NCBI RefSeq assembly: GCF_902499125.1
Contig: NZ_CABVPX010000010.1
Coordinates: 171,192 to 235,191 of the forward strand
Reading direction: 5' to 3'
Length of the DNA stretch: 64,000 bases
Source: Burkholderia arboris
GTDB taxonomy: Bacteria > Pseudomonadota > Gammaproteobacteria > Burkholderiales > Burkholderiaceae
The notes under the pieces are model-generated. The model saw only the letters and a list, made by a program, of their open reading frames with translations. It was not told where the DNA came from and did not search any database. Of the stretch, positions 1 through 9,164 are shown piece by piece. How positions within the stretch are numbered: the stretch's first letter is position 1; the number at the start of each line of letters is the position of its first letter. Position numbers and translations under genes: made by a program.

Positions 1-1
1 C

Positions 2-844
2 TACGCCGCGCCGTCGATGTCGCTCACGGCGATCACGGCCGCCTACAACAAGGCCGTGACCGACAACGTCGCGAAGGTGATCAACGTGTCGCTCGGCGTG
101 TGCGAATCGTCCGCGAACAGCACCGGCTCGCAGGCCACCGACGACACCATCTTCAAGCAGGCGGTCGCGCAGGGGCAAACCTTCTCCGTTTCCGCCGGCG
201 ACCACGGCGCGTACGAATGCGCGAGCGGCACGCCGTCGCGCTCGACCTACACGGTGAGCGAACCGGCCACGTCGCCGTACGTGATCGCGGTGGGCGGCAC
301 GACGCTGTTCACCAATTCGTCGACCAACGCGTACAACAGCGAGATCGTCTGGAACGATCCGAGCTGGCAGCCGGGTACCGTGTGGTCGACGGGCGGCGGG
401 TACAGCAAGTACGAGGCCGCGCCGACGTGGCAGTCGTCGAGCCTCACGGGGTCGACCAAGCGCGCACTGCCCGACGTCGGCTTCGACGCCGACCTGCGCA
501 CCGGCGCGATTCTCGTCGTGAACGGCCAGACGTCCGACACGCTGTGGGGTTCGGGCTACCTGAACAACGAAGGCGGCACGAGTCTCGCCGCGCCGATCTT
601 CACGGGCATCTGGGCGCGGCTGCAGTCGGCCAACAACAATGCGCTCGGGTTCCCCGCGTCGAGCATCTACAAGTACTTCCCGTCCAACGCGGCGCTGGTG
701 CACGACGTCACGTCCGGCAACAACGGCAGCGGCACCTACGGCTACAAGGCGAAGGCCGGCTGGGACGCGACGACGGGCTTCGGCAGCGTGAACATCTCGA
801 AGCTGAACGCGTTCATCCAGAGCACGTCGGATTTCGCGCGCTGA
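2..844 (+). CDS. S53 family peptidase (sedolisin/pseudomonalisin type), C-terminal part
   Basis: The frame is open to the left edge, so the gene starts outside the window; 280 residues of the C-terminal catalytic region are visible. The subtilisin-like fold is recognisable. A Gly-Thr-Ser-Leu-Ala-Ala-Pro motif near residue 195 carries the expected nucleophile Ser of sedolisins, and the Asp/Gly-rich segment after it (DVTSGNNG) fits the family's calcium site. Sedolisins are secreted endopeptidases active at acid pH that mature by removing a long N-terminal prodomain; that prodomain and the Glu/Asp of the catalytic triad would lie upstream and cannot be checked. A strong hairpin terminator follows. 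The family call is firm; the substrate is unknown. Confidence 0.88.
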   Translation, partial: YAAPSMSLTAITAAYNKAVTDNVAKVINVSLGVCESSANSTGSQATDDTIFKQAVAQGQTFSVSAGDHGAYECASGTPSRSTYTVSEPATSPYVIAVGGTTLFTNSSTNAYNSEIVWNDPSWQPGTVWSTGGGYSKYEAAPTWQSSSLTGSTKRALPDVGFDADLRTGAILVVNGQTSDTLWGSGYLNNEGGTSLAAPIFTGIWARLQSANNNALGFPASSIYKYFPSNAALVHDVTSGNNGSGTYGYKAKAGWDATTGFGSVNISKLNAFIQSTSDFAR

Positions 845-1249
845 TGGACGGCTGACCGCCCCGGTTCCGGGCGTGCGCCGCTTCGCGCGCCCGGAACCGC
901 ATACCCCCGCGTAACAAGAACCCGCGACGGCTGCAAAGCCGTCGCGGGTTTTCTGCATTCCGCGTAATCTCGCGGAGCATGCCACCGGGACGATACGCTC
1001 GCCGACCTTGCAATCGTTGCGCAAGCAACTTTCATATCGCTTACCCGACCGGCGCCCACCTGCTTACGGACTGCAAGGTACACACACTGTTACACAACCC
1101 GCTGACACCTTCCGTGCGTGTCGTGCGTTTAACTGAATATATCGATTCGTCGCGGGACACCCGCCATGCGGACATGGGCTCGGCACAGTGCTGATGCCGA
1201 TCGCGCGGCCCGCGTGCCCGACAACGCCGCACCACACCGAACCAACACC
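845..1249. other. Non-coding stretch between S53 peptidase and DUF3300 gene
   Basis: Apart from the terminator at 921-953 no gene is supported here. The second half (about 1020-1165) is relatively AT-rich and is where the promoter of the DUF3300 gene should lie, but no convincing -35/-10 pair is visible. Confidence 0.5.
921..953 (+). terminator. Rho-independent terminator of the S53 peptidase gene
   Basis: An 8-10 bp GC-rich stem (CCCGCGACGGC against GCCGTCGCGGG) with a tiny loop is followed by TTTT, 77 bases after the stop codon. A near copy of this hairpin stands alone at 7270-7299. Confidence 0.85.
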
Positions 1250-2914
1250 ATGAAAACCGCACGTGCACATCACCGCCCCGTCAGAACGCTGATCGCGTCG
1301 TCCATCATCGTGTCGCTGCTCGGCCTGTCGGCCTGCAACAAGAACAGCGACAGCAACGCCGCCGTACCGGCCAGCGACGCAAACACGGCCTCGGCGGCAC
1401 TGCCCGCGTCGGCACCGGTCGCGTACACGCCGCCGACGGCCGACCAGCTCTACCAGATGGTCGCGCCGATCGCGCTGTTCCCCGACAAACTCGTCGCACT
1501 GGTGCTGGCGGGTGCAACGTATCCGGACCAGGTGACGGGCGCCAATACCTGGGTGACGCAGAATCCGTCGCTGAAGGGGCCGGCGCTCGCGACCGCCGCC
1601 GATACGCAGCCGTGGGACCCGTCCGTCAAGGCGTTGACCGCGTTCCCCGCGGTGCTCGCGCAGATGGCGTCGACCCCGGCCTGGACCACGTCGCTCGGCC
1701 AGGCGTACTACAACGATCCGACCGACGTGATGAACGCGATTCAGGTGATGCGCCAGCGCGCGCAGACGTCCGGGCATCTCCGCTCCGGCGGCCAGATGCG
1801 GGTCACGCAAGTCGCTCAGGCCGCGCCGGCCGGCTATACGCCGGCCACCGACGCGCCCGTGGTCTACGCCGGGCCGGCAATCGTGCCGCCGCCCGAGCAG
1901 GCGATCGAGATCGAGTCCGCGCAGCCCGACGTCGTCTACGTCCCGTCGTACAACCCGACCGTCGTCTACGGCGAGCCGGTTTCAGCCTACCCCGGTTATG
2001 TGTATCGGCCGCCCGCATACAGCACCGGCGAAATCGTCGCGGCCGGCGTGATCACATTCGGCGTCGGCATCGCCGTCGGCGCCGCGATCTTCGGACACCA
2101 CGACTGGGGCTGGCATGCATGGGGCATGAACTGGGGCGCGCCGCATCCGGACGGCCCGCGCTGGAACGGCGGCTGGCAACGCCCGGCCGTGGTGTACAAC
2201 CACACCACGTACGTGACGAAGTCGACCACCGTGATCAACAACATCACCAACATCCGCAACACGCGCATCACGAACAATTACGGCGGCAACGTCACCAACA
2301 ACACGACGATCGAACGCAATACGATGCAGCCGGGTACGGAGCCGATACGCGGACAGGCGATGGAGCAACGCCCGGGCGCCGCGCCGATGACGATGCCGCA
2401 TTTCGCCGCGAACGACGCGCGCCCCGGTGCCCGGCCGGCGCCGGAAGCCTTCGCGCAGCACCGCGCGAATGAGCCGCATGCCGACGCACCGGCGCAGCAC
2501 CCGCCCGGCGCGATGCACGACGAGAGGCAGCAGGCGATGCAGCAGGAGCGCGCCGCGCCGGAAAATCGCGCGGCCGTGCAGCAGCAGCAACTTCAGCAAC
2601 AGCAGCGCAACGAGGCGCAGCGGCAACACGAAGCGATGCAACAGCACGACGCGGCACGGCAGGAGCAGCAACAACGAGAGGAAATGCAGCAACACAACGC
2701 GGCGCAGCAACAACAGCGCGAAGCAATGCAGCAACGTAACGCGGCCGAGCAGCAACAACACAAGGAGGCGCAACCACGCAACGAAGCGCACCCGCAGGAA
2801 CACGCGGCCGCGCCGCCGCGGCAACCGGCGCCCGAGCACGCGCCCGCTCAGCATCCGCACCCTGCGGAATCGCATCCGCCGCAGCACGAGTCGCGCGAAC
2901 ACCGTCCGGAGTGA
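1250..2914 (+). CDS. DUF3300 domain lipoprotein with Gln/His/Glu-rich tail
   Basis: A 554-residue exported protein. The start at 1250 (MKTARAHHR) is preferred over an in-frame upstream ATG at 1166 because it puts a typical signal peptide with lipobox L-S-A-C at residues 22-25 near the N-terminus. Residues ~60-300 form the DUF3300 domain, recognisable by the 'QMVAPIALFPDKLVA' segment and the 'YVPSYNPTVVYG' segment; a short hydrophobic, glycine-rich stretch follows. The last ~200 residues are low-complexity, made of Gln, Glu, His, Ala and Arg with repeated 'EAMQQ'-like units. Function is unknown; it is likely anchored to a membrane and faces the periplasm or surface. Confidence 0.85.
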   Translation: MKTARAHHRPVRTLIASSIIVSLLGLSACNKNSDSNAAVPASDANTASAALPASAPVAYTPPTADQLYQMVAPIALFPDKLVALVLAGATYPDQVTGANTWVTQNPSLKGPALATAADTQPWDPSVKALTAFPAVLAQMASTPAWTTSLGQAYYNDPTDVMNAIQVMRQRAQTSGHLRSGGQMRVTQVAQAAPAGYTPATDAPVVYAGPAIVPPPEQAIEIESAQPDVVYVPSYNPTVVYGEPVSAYPGYVYRPPAYSTGEIVAAGVITFGVGIAVGAAIFGHHDWGWHAWGMNWGAPHPDGPRWNGGWQRPAVVYNHTTYVTKSTTVINNITNIRNTRITNNYGGNVTNNTTIERNTMQPGTEPIRGQAMEQRPGAAPMTMPHFAANDARPGARPAPEAFAQHRANEPHADAPAQHPPGAMHDERQQAMQQERAAPENRAAVQQQQLQQQQRNEAQRQHEAMQQHDAARQEQQQREEMQQHNAAQQQQREAMQQRNAAEQQQHKEAQPRNEAHPQEHAAAPPRQPAPEHAPAQHPHPAESHPPQHESREHRPE

Positions 2915-3052
2915 CAACGCCACACCACGGCAGCACGACACGGATCACGCTGCGGTGCGAAAACGGCGCGGCCTATCGCGCCGCGCACCTTTTGTATCGC
3001 ACGCGACGCGCGCCGCCTGCTTCGTCAACGCTTCTCGGCCCTGCCGCGCCAT

Positions 3053-3703
3053 TCAATCTGCCCAGTTGCGGACGTAGTCCGGCACGGGCACGTTGCCGTC
3101 GGCATGAATGGGCGTGCCGCGCGCCGTCTTCAGCGGCAGGATCCCTGACCAGACAGCGAGTTCCAGATCTTCGTCCTTGTCGGACGGCATCGAGTCGCTG
3201 ACTTTCACCGCCGCTTCCGCAAGAGCAATCCGCAGCACGCTGGTCGCGTTGAGCTCCTTCGAATTGCCCGGCCGCGCTTCATGCTTGCGACCCGCGGCGA
3301 TCTTGTCCATGAAGGCATCCAGCGCCTCGAGCTTCTCCGCACTGCCCTCCACCACATCGAACTGCCCGTAGATCACCGCGGATCGATAATTCATCGAATG
3401 ACTGAAGGCCGACTTGGCCAACACCAGCCCGTCCAGCAACGTGATGGCGACGGAGGCCGGTGCGCCCGCCGACAGCGCCTTGACCATCCTGCTGCCGTTG
3501 GACCCGTGGATATAGAGGTCGTCGCCCCGTCTCCAGTGCGCGGTCGGGATGCAATGCGTGTCCTCGCCGGCGCTGAACGCGATGTGGCAAACGTACGCGT
3601 CGTCCACGATGCGGTAGAGCATCGCGCGATCGCAATTCGCCAGTTCGGGCAGGCGGCGAATGGTGGTACGGGATGTGGGAGAGAGGACGGCCTGGTCTTT
3701 CAT
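3053..3703 (-). CDS. Pyridoxamine 5'-phosphate oxidase-like flavin-binding protein
   Basis: A 216-residue protein of the PPOX-like split-barrel family (Pyridox_ox_2 type). Typical segments are the N-terminal 'RTTIRRLPELANCDRAMLYRIVDDAYVCHIAF' region, the 'IPTAHWRRGDDLYIHGSNGSRM' strand pair and the C-terminal 'VWSGILPLKTARGTP' motif. Such proteins bind FMN or a related flavin; the reaction is not known. The ATG at 3703 is chosen over an upstream in-frame start at 3841 because AGGAAA lies 6-7 bases before it. It is divergent from a MocR-type regulator at 4030, a common pairing that suggests MocR controls it in response to a B6 vitamer or amino compound. Confidence 0.85.
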   Translation of the reverse strand: MKDQAVLSPTSRTTIRRLPELANCDRAMLYRIVDDAYVCHIAFSAGEDTHCIPTAHWRRGDDLYIHGSNGSRMVKALSAGAPASVAITLLDGLVLAKSAFSHSMNYRSAVIYGQFDVVEGSAEKLEALDAFMDKIAAGRKHEARPGNSKELNATSVLRIALAEAAVKVSDSMPSDKDEDLELAVWSGILPLKTARGTPIHADGNVPVPDYVRNWAD

Positions 3704-4029
3704 GTTTCGTTTTCCTGTTCGCACGACCTTGCGCGCATCGATCGGCCCGCATTTCGGCAAGTCGCGGGTATCCGCTCGAACATATATTTGTACTGCGAAT
3801 TGCATGAATTCGGGATCGAAGCGGAATCGTGCGGCATCCACGCCTGAGCGACCACTCGATCGGCCTATCGACAGCCGCTCGCCAAATCGATCAAAATACG
3901 CGCGGGCCCCGAGCCGAAACGACCACCGGAAATGCCAGCGTACTGGCCTGCACCGCGAGAACGTGAACAGTACGATGCGCGTCGAATCTTAAAAAGAACC
4001 AGCTCAAGGATATTTTTTAGAACCAGCCC
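3704..4029. promoter_or_regulatory. Divergent control region of the PPOX gene and mocR
   Basis: The 326-bp gap carries both promoters. A 9-bp direct repeat AGAACCAGC occurs at 3995-4003 and 4019-4027, spaced 24 bp start to start; the second copy ends two bases before the mocR ATG. MocR-type regulators are known to bind direct repeats, so this is a plausible autoregulatory operator. An AT-rich patch near 3780-3800 may hold the promoter for the leftward PPOX gene. Confidence 0.5.
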
Positions 4030-5496
4030 ATGGATCTCGCGCTGCTCATCTCATCGCTTTCCCGACAGGACGGCACGACAACGCACAGCCAGCAGGAAGC
4101 CCTCTACCGGAACCTGCGCAACATGCTGCTGGACGGGCACATTCCGCCCGGCACGCGGCTCGCTTCGACGCGCGTGCTCGCAGCGGAGCTGGGTATCGCG
4201 CGCAATTCGGCGGTCTATGCGTACGAGCGCCTTGCCGAGGAAGGCTTCGTGGCCGCCACGCGTAACGGCACGATCACGCTATGGGACGGTTGCGGCCGCC
4301 CGAGCGCCGCGCACGAAAACGGCCCGGCCCCGGTTCGCCTGTCCGAGCGTGTGCACGGGCTCGAAAACGCCCACCCCGAACCCGAACGCATGCTGCCGTT
4401 CGTCCCCGGCCTCCCTTCACTCGACGAATTCCCCGTTGCCCAGTGGCGCCGTTGCATCGAGCGCGCGTGGAAAGTCATCAAGCCCACCCAGCTCGCGTAT
4501 GGCCCGGTCGAAGGGCTGCCCGAATTGCGGCGCGCCGTGGCCGCGTATATCCGGGTCTCGCGCGGCGTGCGCTGCGAAACCGGGCAGGTCTTCATCACCG
4601 ACGGCACGCAAAGCAGCCTCGAATTGTGCGCGCGCATGCTGGCGAATCCCGGCGAGTTCGGCTGGCTCGAGAACCCCTGCTACAACGGCGCCCGTACCGC
4701 ATTCCAGTCGACCGGCCTGAATATCGTGCCGATCGACGTCGATCACGAAGGGATGGCGCCGACCGGCGAACAGTGGCGCACGCAAGCGCCCCGGCTGATC
4801 TATACGACGCCCTCGCATCAATACCCGCTCGGCGCGCTGATGAGCCCCCGGCGGCGAGCGGCGCTCGTCGAGCACGCGCGTACGTGCGGCGCGTGGATCA
4901 TCGAGGACGACTACGACAGCGAGTTCCGCCACGGCGGGCAGCCGCTGCCCGCGATCCAGGGCCTGCATGCCGACGCGCCGGTCTGCTATCTCGGCACGTT
5001 CAGCAAGACGATGTTTCCCGCCCTTCGGCTCGGCTTCATGGTGGTGCCGCCGATCCTGGTCGACCGCTTCACCAGCACGCTGCGCGAACTCGTCCATCGC
5101 GGTCATTCGGCTGATCAACTCGCGATGGCCGAATTCATCGACACCGGCCTGTTTGCGCGGCACCTGCGCAAGATGAGGGCGCTCTACGCAGACCGGCGGA
5201 GCAGTCTCGAAGCGGCACTCGCCCGCCACCTCGGCACCACGCTGAGCATTCGGGCCAGCCCGGGCGGCATGCATCTTTCCGCGGACCTCGCGATTGCGCT
5301 GCACGACACCGACATCGCCCGCGCCGCATCCGCGCAGGGCTTGCAGCTTCAGCCGTTGAGCAGCTATGGCGTCGGCGACGGCCGCCGCTACAACGGCTTC
5401 GTGCTCGGGTATTCGGGGCTGAACGACGCGACGATCGAGACAGCGGCGATGCAGTTCGCGACCGTCATCGAGCAGCACGCACGCAAGCGGCCCTGA
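4030..5496 (+). CDS. MocR/PdxR-type GntR transcriptional regulator with aminotransferase domain
   Basis: 488 residues: an N-terminal GntR winged helix (~20-88, with 'GTRLASTRVLAAELGIARNSA') joined to a fold-type I aminotransferase-like domain (~115-485). The PLP-binding lysine is in 'GTFSKTMFP', after the 'IIEDDYDSEF' Asp motif, so the effector domain should bind PLP. MocR proteins act as dimeric regulators of vitamin B6, GABA or taurine genes rather than as true transaminases. It is divergent from the PPOX-like gene, its likely target. The ATG at 4030 is embedded in the direct-repeat element noted for this region. The exact effector is not deducible. Confidence 0.92.
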   Translation: MDLALLISSLSRQDGTTTHSQQEALYRNLRNMLLDGHIPPGTRLASTRVLAAELGIARNSAVYAYERLAEEGFVAATRNGTITLWDGCGRPSAAHENGPAPVRLSERVHGLENAHPEPERMLPFVPGLPSLDEFPVAQWRRCIERAWKVIKPTQLAYGPVEGLPELRRAVAAYIRVSRGVRCETGQVFITDGTQSSLELCARMLANPGEFGWLENPCYNGARTAFQSTGLNIVPIDVDHEGMAPTGEQWRTQAPRLIYTTPSHQYPLGALMSPRRRAALVEHARTCGAWIIEDDYDSEFRHGGQPLPAIQGLHADAPVCYLGTFSKTMFPALRLGFMVVPPILVDRFTSTLRELVHRGHSADQLAMAEFIDTGLFARHLRKMRALYADRRSSLEAALARHLGTTLSIRASPGGMHLSADLAIALHDTDIARAASAQGLQLQPLSSYGVGDGRRYNGFVLGYSGLNDATIETAAMQFATVIEQHARKRP

Positions 5497-5518
5497 GCGT
5501 CACACGACGCATCGCCGC

Positions 5519-7069
5519 TCACAGTTGCGATTCGATCGGAAACAGCCCGAGAAACCACACCTCCATCCGGCGCGCCGTCGACACTTCGGGGTCATGGTCG
5601 AACTCGGTGACCTTCCCGTCCGAATCGGTCTGAATCCACTTGAGCCGCCCTTTCCCTGCCGGATCGGTCCGCGGCTCGACACGCCACGCGATCCGGTCGA
5701 GTCGCGATTCCAGATCGTTCGCCACCTGCGCCGCAATCGCCGGGCTCTCGCAGAAAACGCCGATCTCGGTATTGAGGTTCAGCGAGCGCGGATCGAAATT
5801 CATCGATCCGATGAAAATGCGCTTGTGGTCGAACACGTAGGTCTTCGCATGCAGCGACGCACGCGACGACCCGATGATGACGTCCTTCGAAATGCTCTTG
5901 TCGCCCGACGGCCGCCGTTCGTAAAGCCGCACGCCGGCCGCCACGAGATCGCTCCGGTAGCGCCGATAGCCGGCATGCACGGCCGCCACGTCGGTCGACG
6001 CAAGCGAATTGGTGAGCACCGTCACGCGCACGCCGCGCGCCGAATACGCGCGCAGCCGCTCGACGAAGTCCTTGCCCGGCACGAAATACGGCGACACGAT
6101 CAGCAGGTCATGTTCGGGCTGCAATACGATGGCGCGCAACTGCGGCAACAGGTGCCCGTCGCTGTCCTTCGGCGAATGCGCGATCTTCGACGGATCGTCG
6201 TACAGCACCGTCGCGTGCCCCCACGACAGTTCCGTGCCCTGCCCGTGAACGATCCGGTCGAGCCGCTGCCTGGCCTCGATCACGTAAGGATTGTCTTCCA
6301 TCGTCCTCAGGTAGTCGCGCAACCGTTCGCGCTCGCGATCCAGCCCGCCCGGTGCCGCTGCGTGCCCGACCAGTGCGTCGATCGGATACGCATACGGGGA
6401 ATTCCAGAACGTGTCGAATTCCGTCGAGATGGCTTTCACGGCCGGACCGTGGACAACGACATCGATATCGCCGAACTCCAGCATCGTCGATGCACCGAAG
6501 TATTCGTCGCCGATATTGCGGCCGCCGACGATCGCCGCCTGGTTGTCCGCGATCATCGCCTTGTTGTGCATGCGCCGGTTGACACGCGAGAACTCGAACA
6601 CCGTGCCGATCTTCTTGAACCGGCGCGTGGCAACCGGATTGAACAGCCGGATCTCGATGTTCGGGTGCGAACTGATCTCGAGCAGCTTGCGGTCGTCCGC
6701 GTTCGTGCCGAGATCGTCGAGCAGCACGCGCACGCGAACGCCGCGATCGGCCGCGCGAATGATCGCATCGGCCAGTTCATGCCCGGTCAGGTCGTCGTGC
6801 CAGATGTAGTACTGGAGGTCCAGCGAACGGTCGGCGCGGTCGGCAAGCAGCACGCGCGCATCCAGCGCGTCGACCGGATCGGTCAGCACATGAAACGCGT
6901 CCTGCCCCGGATGCGTGCTGGCCTGCTGCTGGAACGCGGCGCCTAGCCGCGTGCTTTCCGTGTCGGTGAACGCATGGGTCGGTACACGATCGGCCTGCGG
7001 CGGAAGGCTGGCGCACGCAACGAGCACCAGCGACGAAAGAATCGCACCCCACGAACGCAGCATGGTCAT
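5519..7069 (-). CDS. Phospholipase D-fold lipoprotein (cardiolipin synthase-like)
   Basis: A 516-residue member of the phospholipase D superfamily. Two HKD motifs are seen: His168-x-Lys in 'RMHNKAMIADNQAAIVGGRN' and 'LHAKTYVFDHKRIFIGSMNFD' near residue 410; both retain the catalytic His and Lys. The N-terminus is a lipoprotein signal (LVLVACAS, Cys19), so the enzyme is tethered outside the cytoplasm. It resembles YmdC/ClsC-type and other exported phosphatidyltransferases acting on phospholipids, but the substrate is uncertain. It stands alone between the mocR gene, which runs towards it, and a gene-free stretch. Confidence 0.88.
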   Translation of the reverse strand: MTMLRSWGAILSSLVLVACASLPPQADRVPTHAFTDTESTRLGAAFQQQASTHPGQDAFHVLTDPVDALDARVLLADRADRSLDLQYYIWHDDLTGHELADAIIRAADRGVRVRVLLDDLGTNADDRKLLEISSHPNIEIRLFNPVATRRFKKIGTVFEFSRVNRRMHNKAMIADNQAAIVGGRNIGDEYFGASTMLEFGDIDVVVHGPAVKAISTEFDTFWNSPYAYPIDALVGHAAAPGGLDRERERLRDYLRTMEDNPYVIEARQRLDRIVHGQGTELSWGHATVLYDDPSKIAHSPKDSDGHLLPQLRAIVLQPEHDLLIVSPYFVPGKDFVERLRAYSARGVRVTVLTNSLASTDVAAVHAGYRRYRSDLVAAGVRLYERRPSGDKSISKDVIIGSSRASLHAKTYVFDHKRIFIGSMNFDPRSLNLNTEIGVFCESPAIAAQVANDLESRLDRIAWRVEPRTDPAGKGRLKWIQTDSDGKVTEFDHDPEVSTARRMEVWFLGLFPIESQL

Positions 7070-7684
7070 GATTGACGCCCCCCACTCGCGGGCGAAGGTT
7101 GTTTATTCTGGCCACCGGATGAATCACGGGGCTGGCCGGTTATCCGCCGCGCGCGGCCGATGTCCGGTAGTCGCGCGTATCGGTCGCGCTACAGCATACT
7201 TCGATTGCCGACGGCGCGGCACCCTCTCCGTGTTTTCCCGATCCGGACGTACGCTCACGCAAAGAAAAACCCGCGACGCATGAAGCCGTCGCGGGTTTTC
7301 GGCATGCCATGACACGACGCGGCATACCTTCCGTTTCTTGCACGAAAGTCGCGCACATTCATTGCCACGCGTGCAGCAGCCGACTACCCGGTAGTGGCGA
7401 AACCTCGGACGACTTCGCGAAGCAATCCAGCCGTGCCCAAGCCTCGAGATAGCGATACGTCGGCACGCCTTTCGTGCGCGGCGCGTGGCCTTTACGTTTC
7501 TGCTTCCTGATTAACCCATCATCGACACGAGTCGACATTTACCACAACAATTCAATTCAATAATAAACAATCGTCAAATCCACCCCTGGCACAAAAATCA
7601 ACACATCATTCAATTTTTATTCATCATCATAAAAAAATCATGCGATAGCCTGAAAATCAACAACCACCTCAACAGGAGAACAAC
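7070..7684. other. Gene-free region, AT-rich in its second half, upstream of hns-like gene
   Basis: No gene is supported. The first ~400 bp has normal GC and holds the orphan terminator at 7270-7299. From about 7510 to 7680 the DNA becomes strongly AT-rich with runs such as CATCATCATAAAAAAATC. This is the kind of curved AT-rich DNA H-NS proteins bind and is the likely promoter and autoregulatory region of the next gene. Confidence 0.55.
7270..7299 (+). terminator. Orphan hairpin terminator
   Basis: A stem of CCCGCGAC against GTCGCGGG followed by TTTTC resembles the terminator at 921-953. No gene ends in front of it on the + strand, so it may be left over from a deleted gene. Confidence 0.6.
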
Positions 7685-7969
7685 TTGTCCAGATATCGCG
7701 ATTTAATCGAGCAACGAGCCGAGCTGGAAAGGCAGATAAATGCCGTGAAATCGAGCGAACGGGCTGCCGTACTCGACGAAGTAAGGCGGCTCGTGATCGA
7801 ATTCGAGATCAACGCGCGTGAAATCTTTGGTGCGAATAAATCGAAAAAGGGTATTAAATTAACCCCGAAGTTCCGCGACCCTGAAACAGGCAAAACCTGG
7901 TGCGGCCGCGGGAGAACGCCCTTGTGGCTCAAAGACAAGGATCCCAAGAACTATTTAATTGCCCGATAG
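7685..7969 (+). CDS. H-NS family nucleoid-associated protein
   Basis: 94 residues. The N-terminal half is helical (oligomerisation, 'YRDLIEQRAELERQINAV'). The C-terminal half carries the DNA-minor-groove motif 'TWCGRGRTPLWL', a form of the family's T-W-x-G-x-G-R-x-P motif. The start is TTG at 7685: AGGAGA at 7674-7679 gives ideal spacing and no ATG fits. H-NS-like proteins silence AT-rich foreign DNA, and this gene sits at the edge of an accessory region with pilus and protease genes that would be natural targets. It is a short accessory paralogue rather than the main chromosomal copy, judging from context. Confidence 0.9.
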   Translation: MSRYRDLIEQRAELERQINAVKSSERAAVLDEVRRLVIEFEINAREIFGANKSKKGIKLTPKFRDPETGKTWCGRGRTPLWLKDKDPKNYLIAR

Positions 7970-8188
7970 ACTATCGATGCGATATCCGAGCGATGTCGCA
8001 TTTCGATATCCGGCAAGCGTATTAAGTCGTTGAAGCCCTGCCCCGCCGCGTTGCCTCCCGGTCAGTCCGCTCGCCCCCCTGGGTCGACAGCAAGAACGGC
8101 GCGGGCCGAAGTCTTCCGCCCGTCTCCCGATTCGTGCGCATGTAGTCGAATGCGCGTTACGTAACGTCAACCACCCAGGTCCGGGCCA

Positions 8189-9154
8189 TCAGTAACGTAC
8201 ATCGACGATCACGCTGTCCGTGTAGCTACCGACCGGCGGGGTCGACTGATCGGTGTAAATTCGGGCGACATACGGAAATGTCTGCACCGCCGTGCCGTCC
8301 GCTGCCCCGCCGCTGCCGACCCGATTCGTTGCCTGCCCCCAGATCGTGCCGCCATTGGCCGCATAGATGTCGTACTGCAAGACGTTCGTGCCGCTCGTCA
8401 TCTGCCTGCGTCCGTTCGCGGCGGCATGGCTGCCCGGGCTCAGGCCGACGGTATAGGTCATGCCTTTCGTGCAGGTCAACGACAGACTCCCGTTGACCTG
8501 CGCGAAACTCGCTACGGTCGGCGCGGATCCGAAGTTCACGTCGGGGGCGGTGATCGTGCAATCGTTGGTCACCGTCAGCGTGACCGGAAACGTCGCCGTG
8601 TTCTGTCCGTCGTTCCATCCAAGGCAGAATGATCCGAAACCGGCGCCACTGCAGACATGCCAGTTCCACGCAATCGTTAAGGTATCGGTGTAGGTTCCGG
8701 CGGCAACATTGCTTCCCAGTGCGGTTCGGAAAAACAACGGAAGCGCGACGCTCGAACCGCCGCCCAAACCGAGAAAGCTCACGAATTGGGTATCGGCCCA
8801 GTTATAGAGCTGCCCGAAGTTCAACGGCTGCGAGTAATTCTTGTCGGCGAACATCGTATAGGCGATTGCATCGCCGGCGGCACCACGCAGCTTGCCGCCG
8901 TTGGCCGACGTGATCGTTCCGTTGATCGCATTTCCGCTCACGAGAAAGGCAAAAAGCGCGCCACCGCACGACAGCCCGGCGCTCGGCGACGACGTGGATT
9001 GCTGTTGGCTTGACAGGTTCAGCGACGTGACCGAGCCGAACGCCGCCGGCGAAGGATTGGCCGTCGTGCAGTCCGCGTAGGCGGGTATCGGGGCAATCGT
9101 CGCGATGAGCGCCACGAATGCCGCACGTCGAATGAATCCGAGAAGCGATCTCAT
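8189..9154 (-). CDS. csuE: Csu-type pilus spore coat U domain protein, probable tip adhesin
   Basis: 321 residues with a signal peptide (cleavage near A-Y-A-D, residue 28) and two spore-coat-U (SCPU) domains, at ~28-175 and ~180-321; both end in the beta-strand 'GTYTDTLTI'/'GSYTDSVIVDVRY' type pattern of the family. Length, double domain and last position in the cluster match CsuE, the tip subunit of the archaic chaperone-usher pili of Acinetobacter. It should be secreted by the usher encoded just upstream (10-bp gap). The symbol follows that correspondence and is not a proof of orthology. Confidence 0.85.
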   Translation of the reverse strand: MRSLLGFIRRAAFVALIATIAPIPAYADCTTANPSPAAFGSVTSLNLSSQQQSTSSPSAGLSCGGALFAFLVSGNAINGTITSANGGKLRGAAGDAIAYTMFADKNYSQPLNFGQLYNWADTQFVSFLGLGGGSSVALPLFFRTALGSNVAAGTYTDTLTIAWNWHVCSGAGFGSFCLGWNDGQNTATFPVTLTVTNDCTITAPDVNFGSAPTVASFAQVNGSLSLTCTKGMTYTVGLSPGSHAAANGRRQMTSGTNVLQYDIYAANGGTIWGQATNRVGSGGAADGTAVQTFPYVARIYTDQSTPPVGSYTDSVIVDVRY

Positions 9155-9164
9155 GGGATTGACC

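Noticed and set aside
1166..1249. Upstream extension of the DUF3300 protein
   Set aside because: It would bury the lipobox signal peptide more than 45 residues in.
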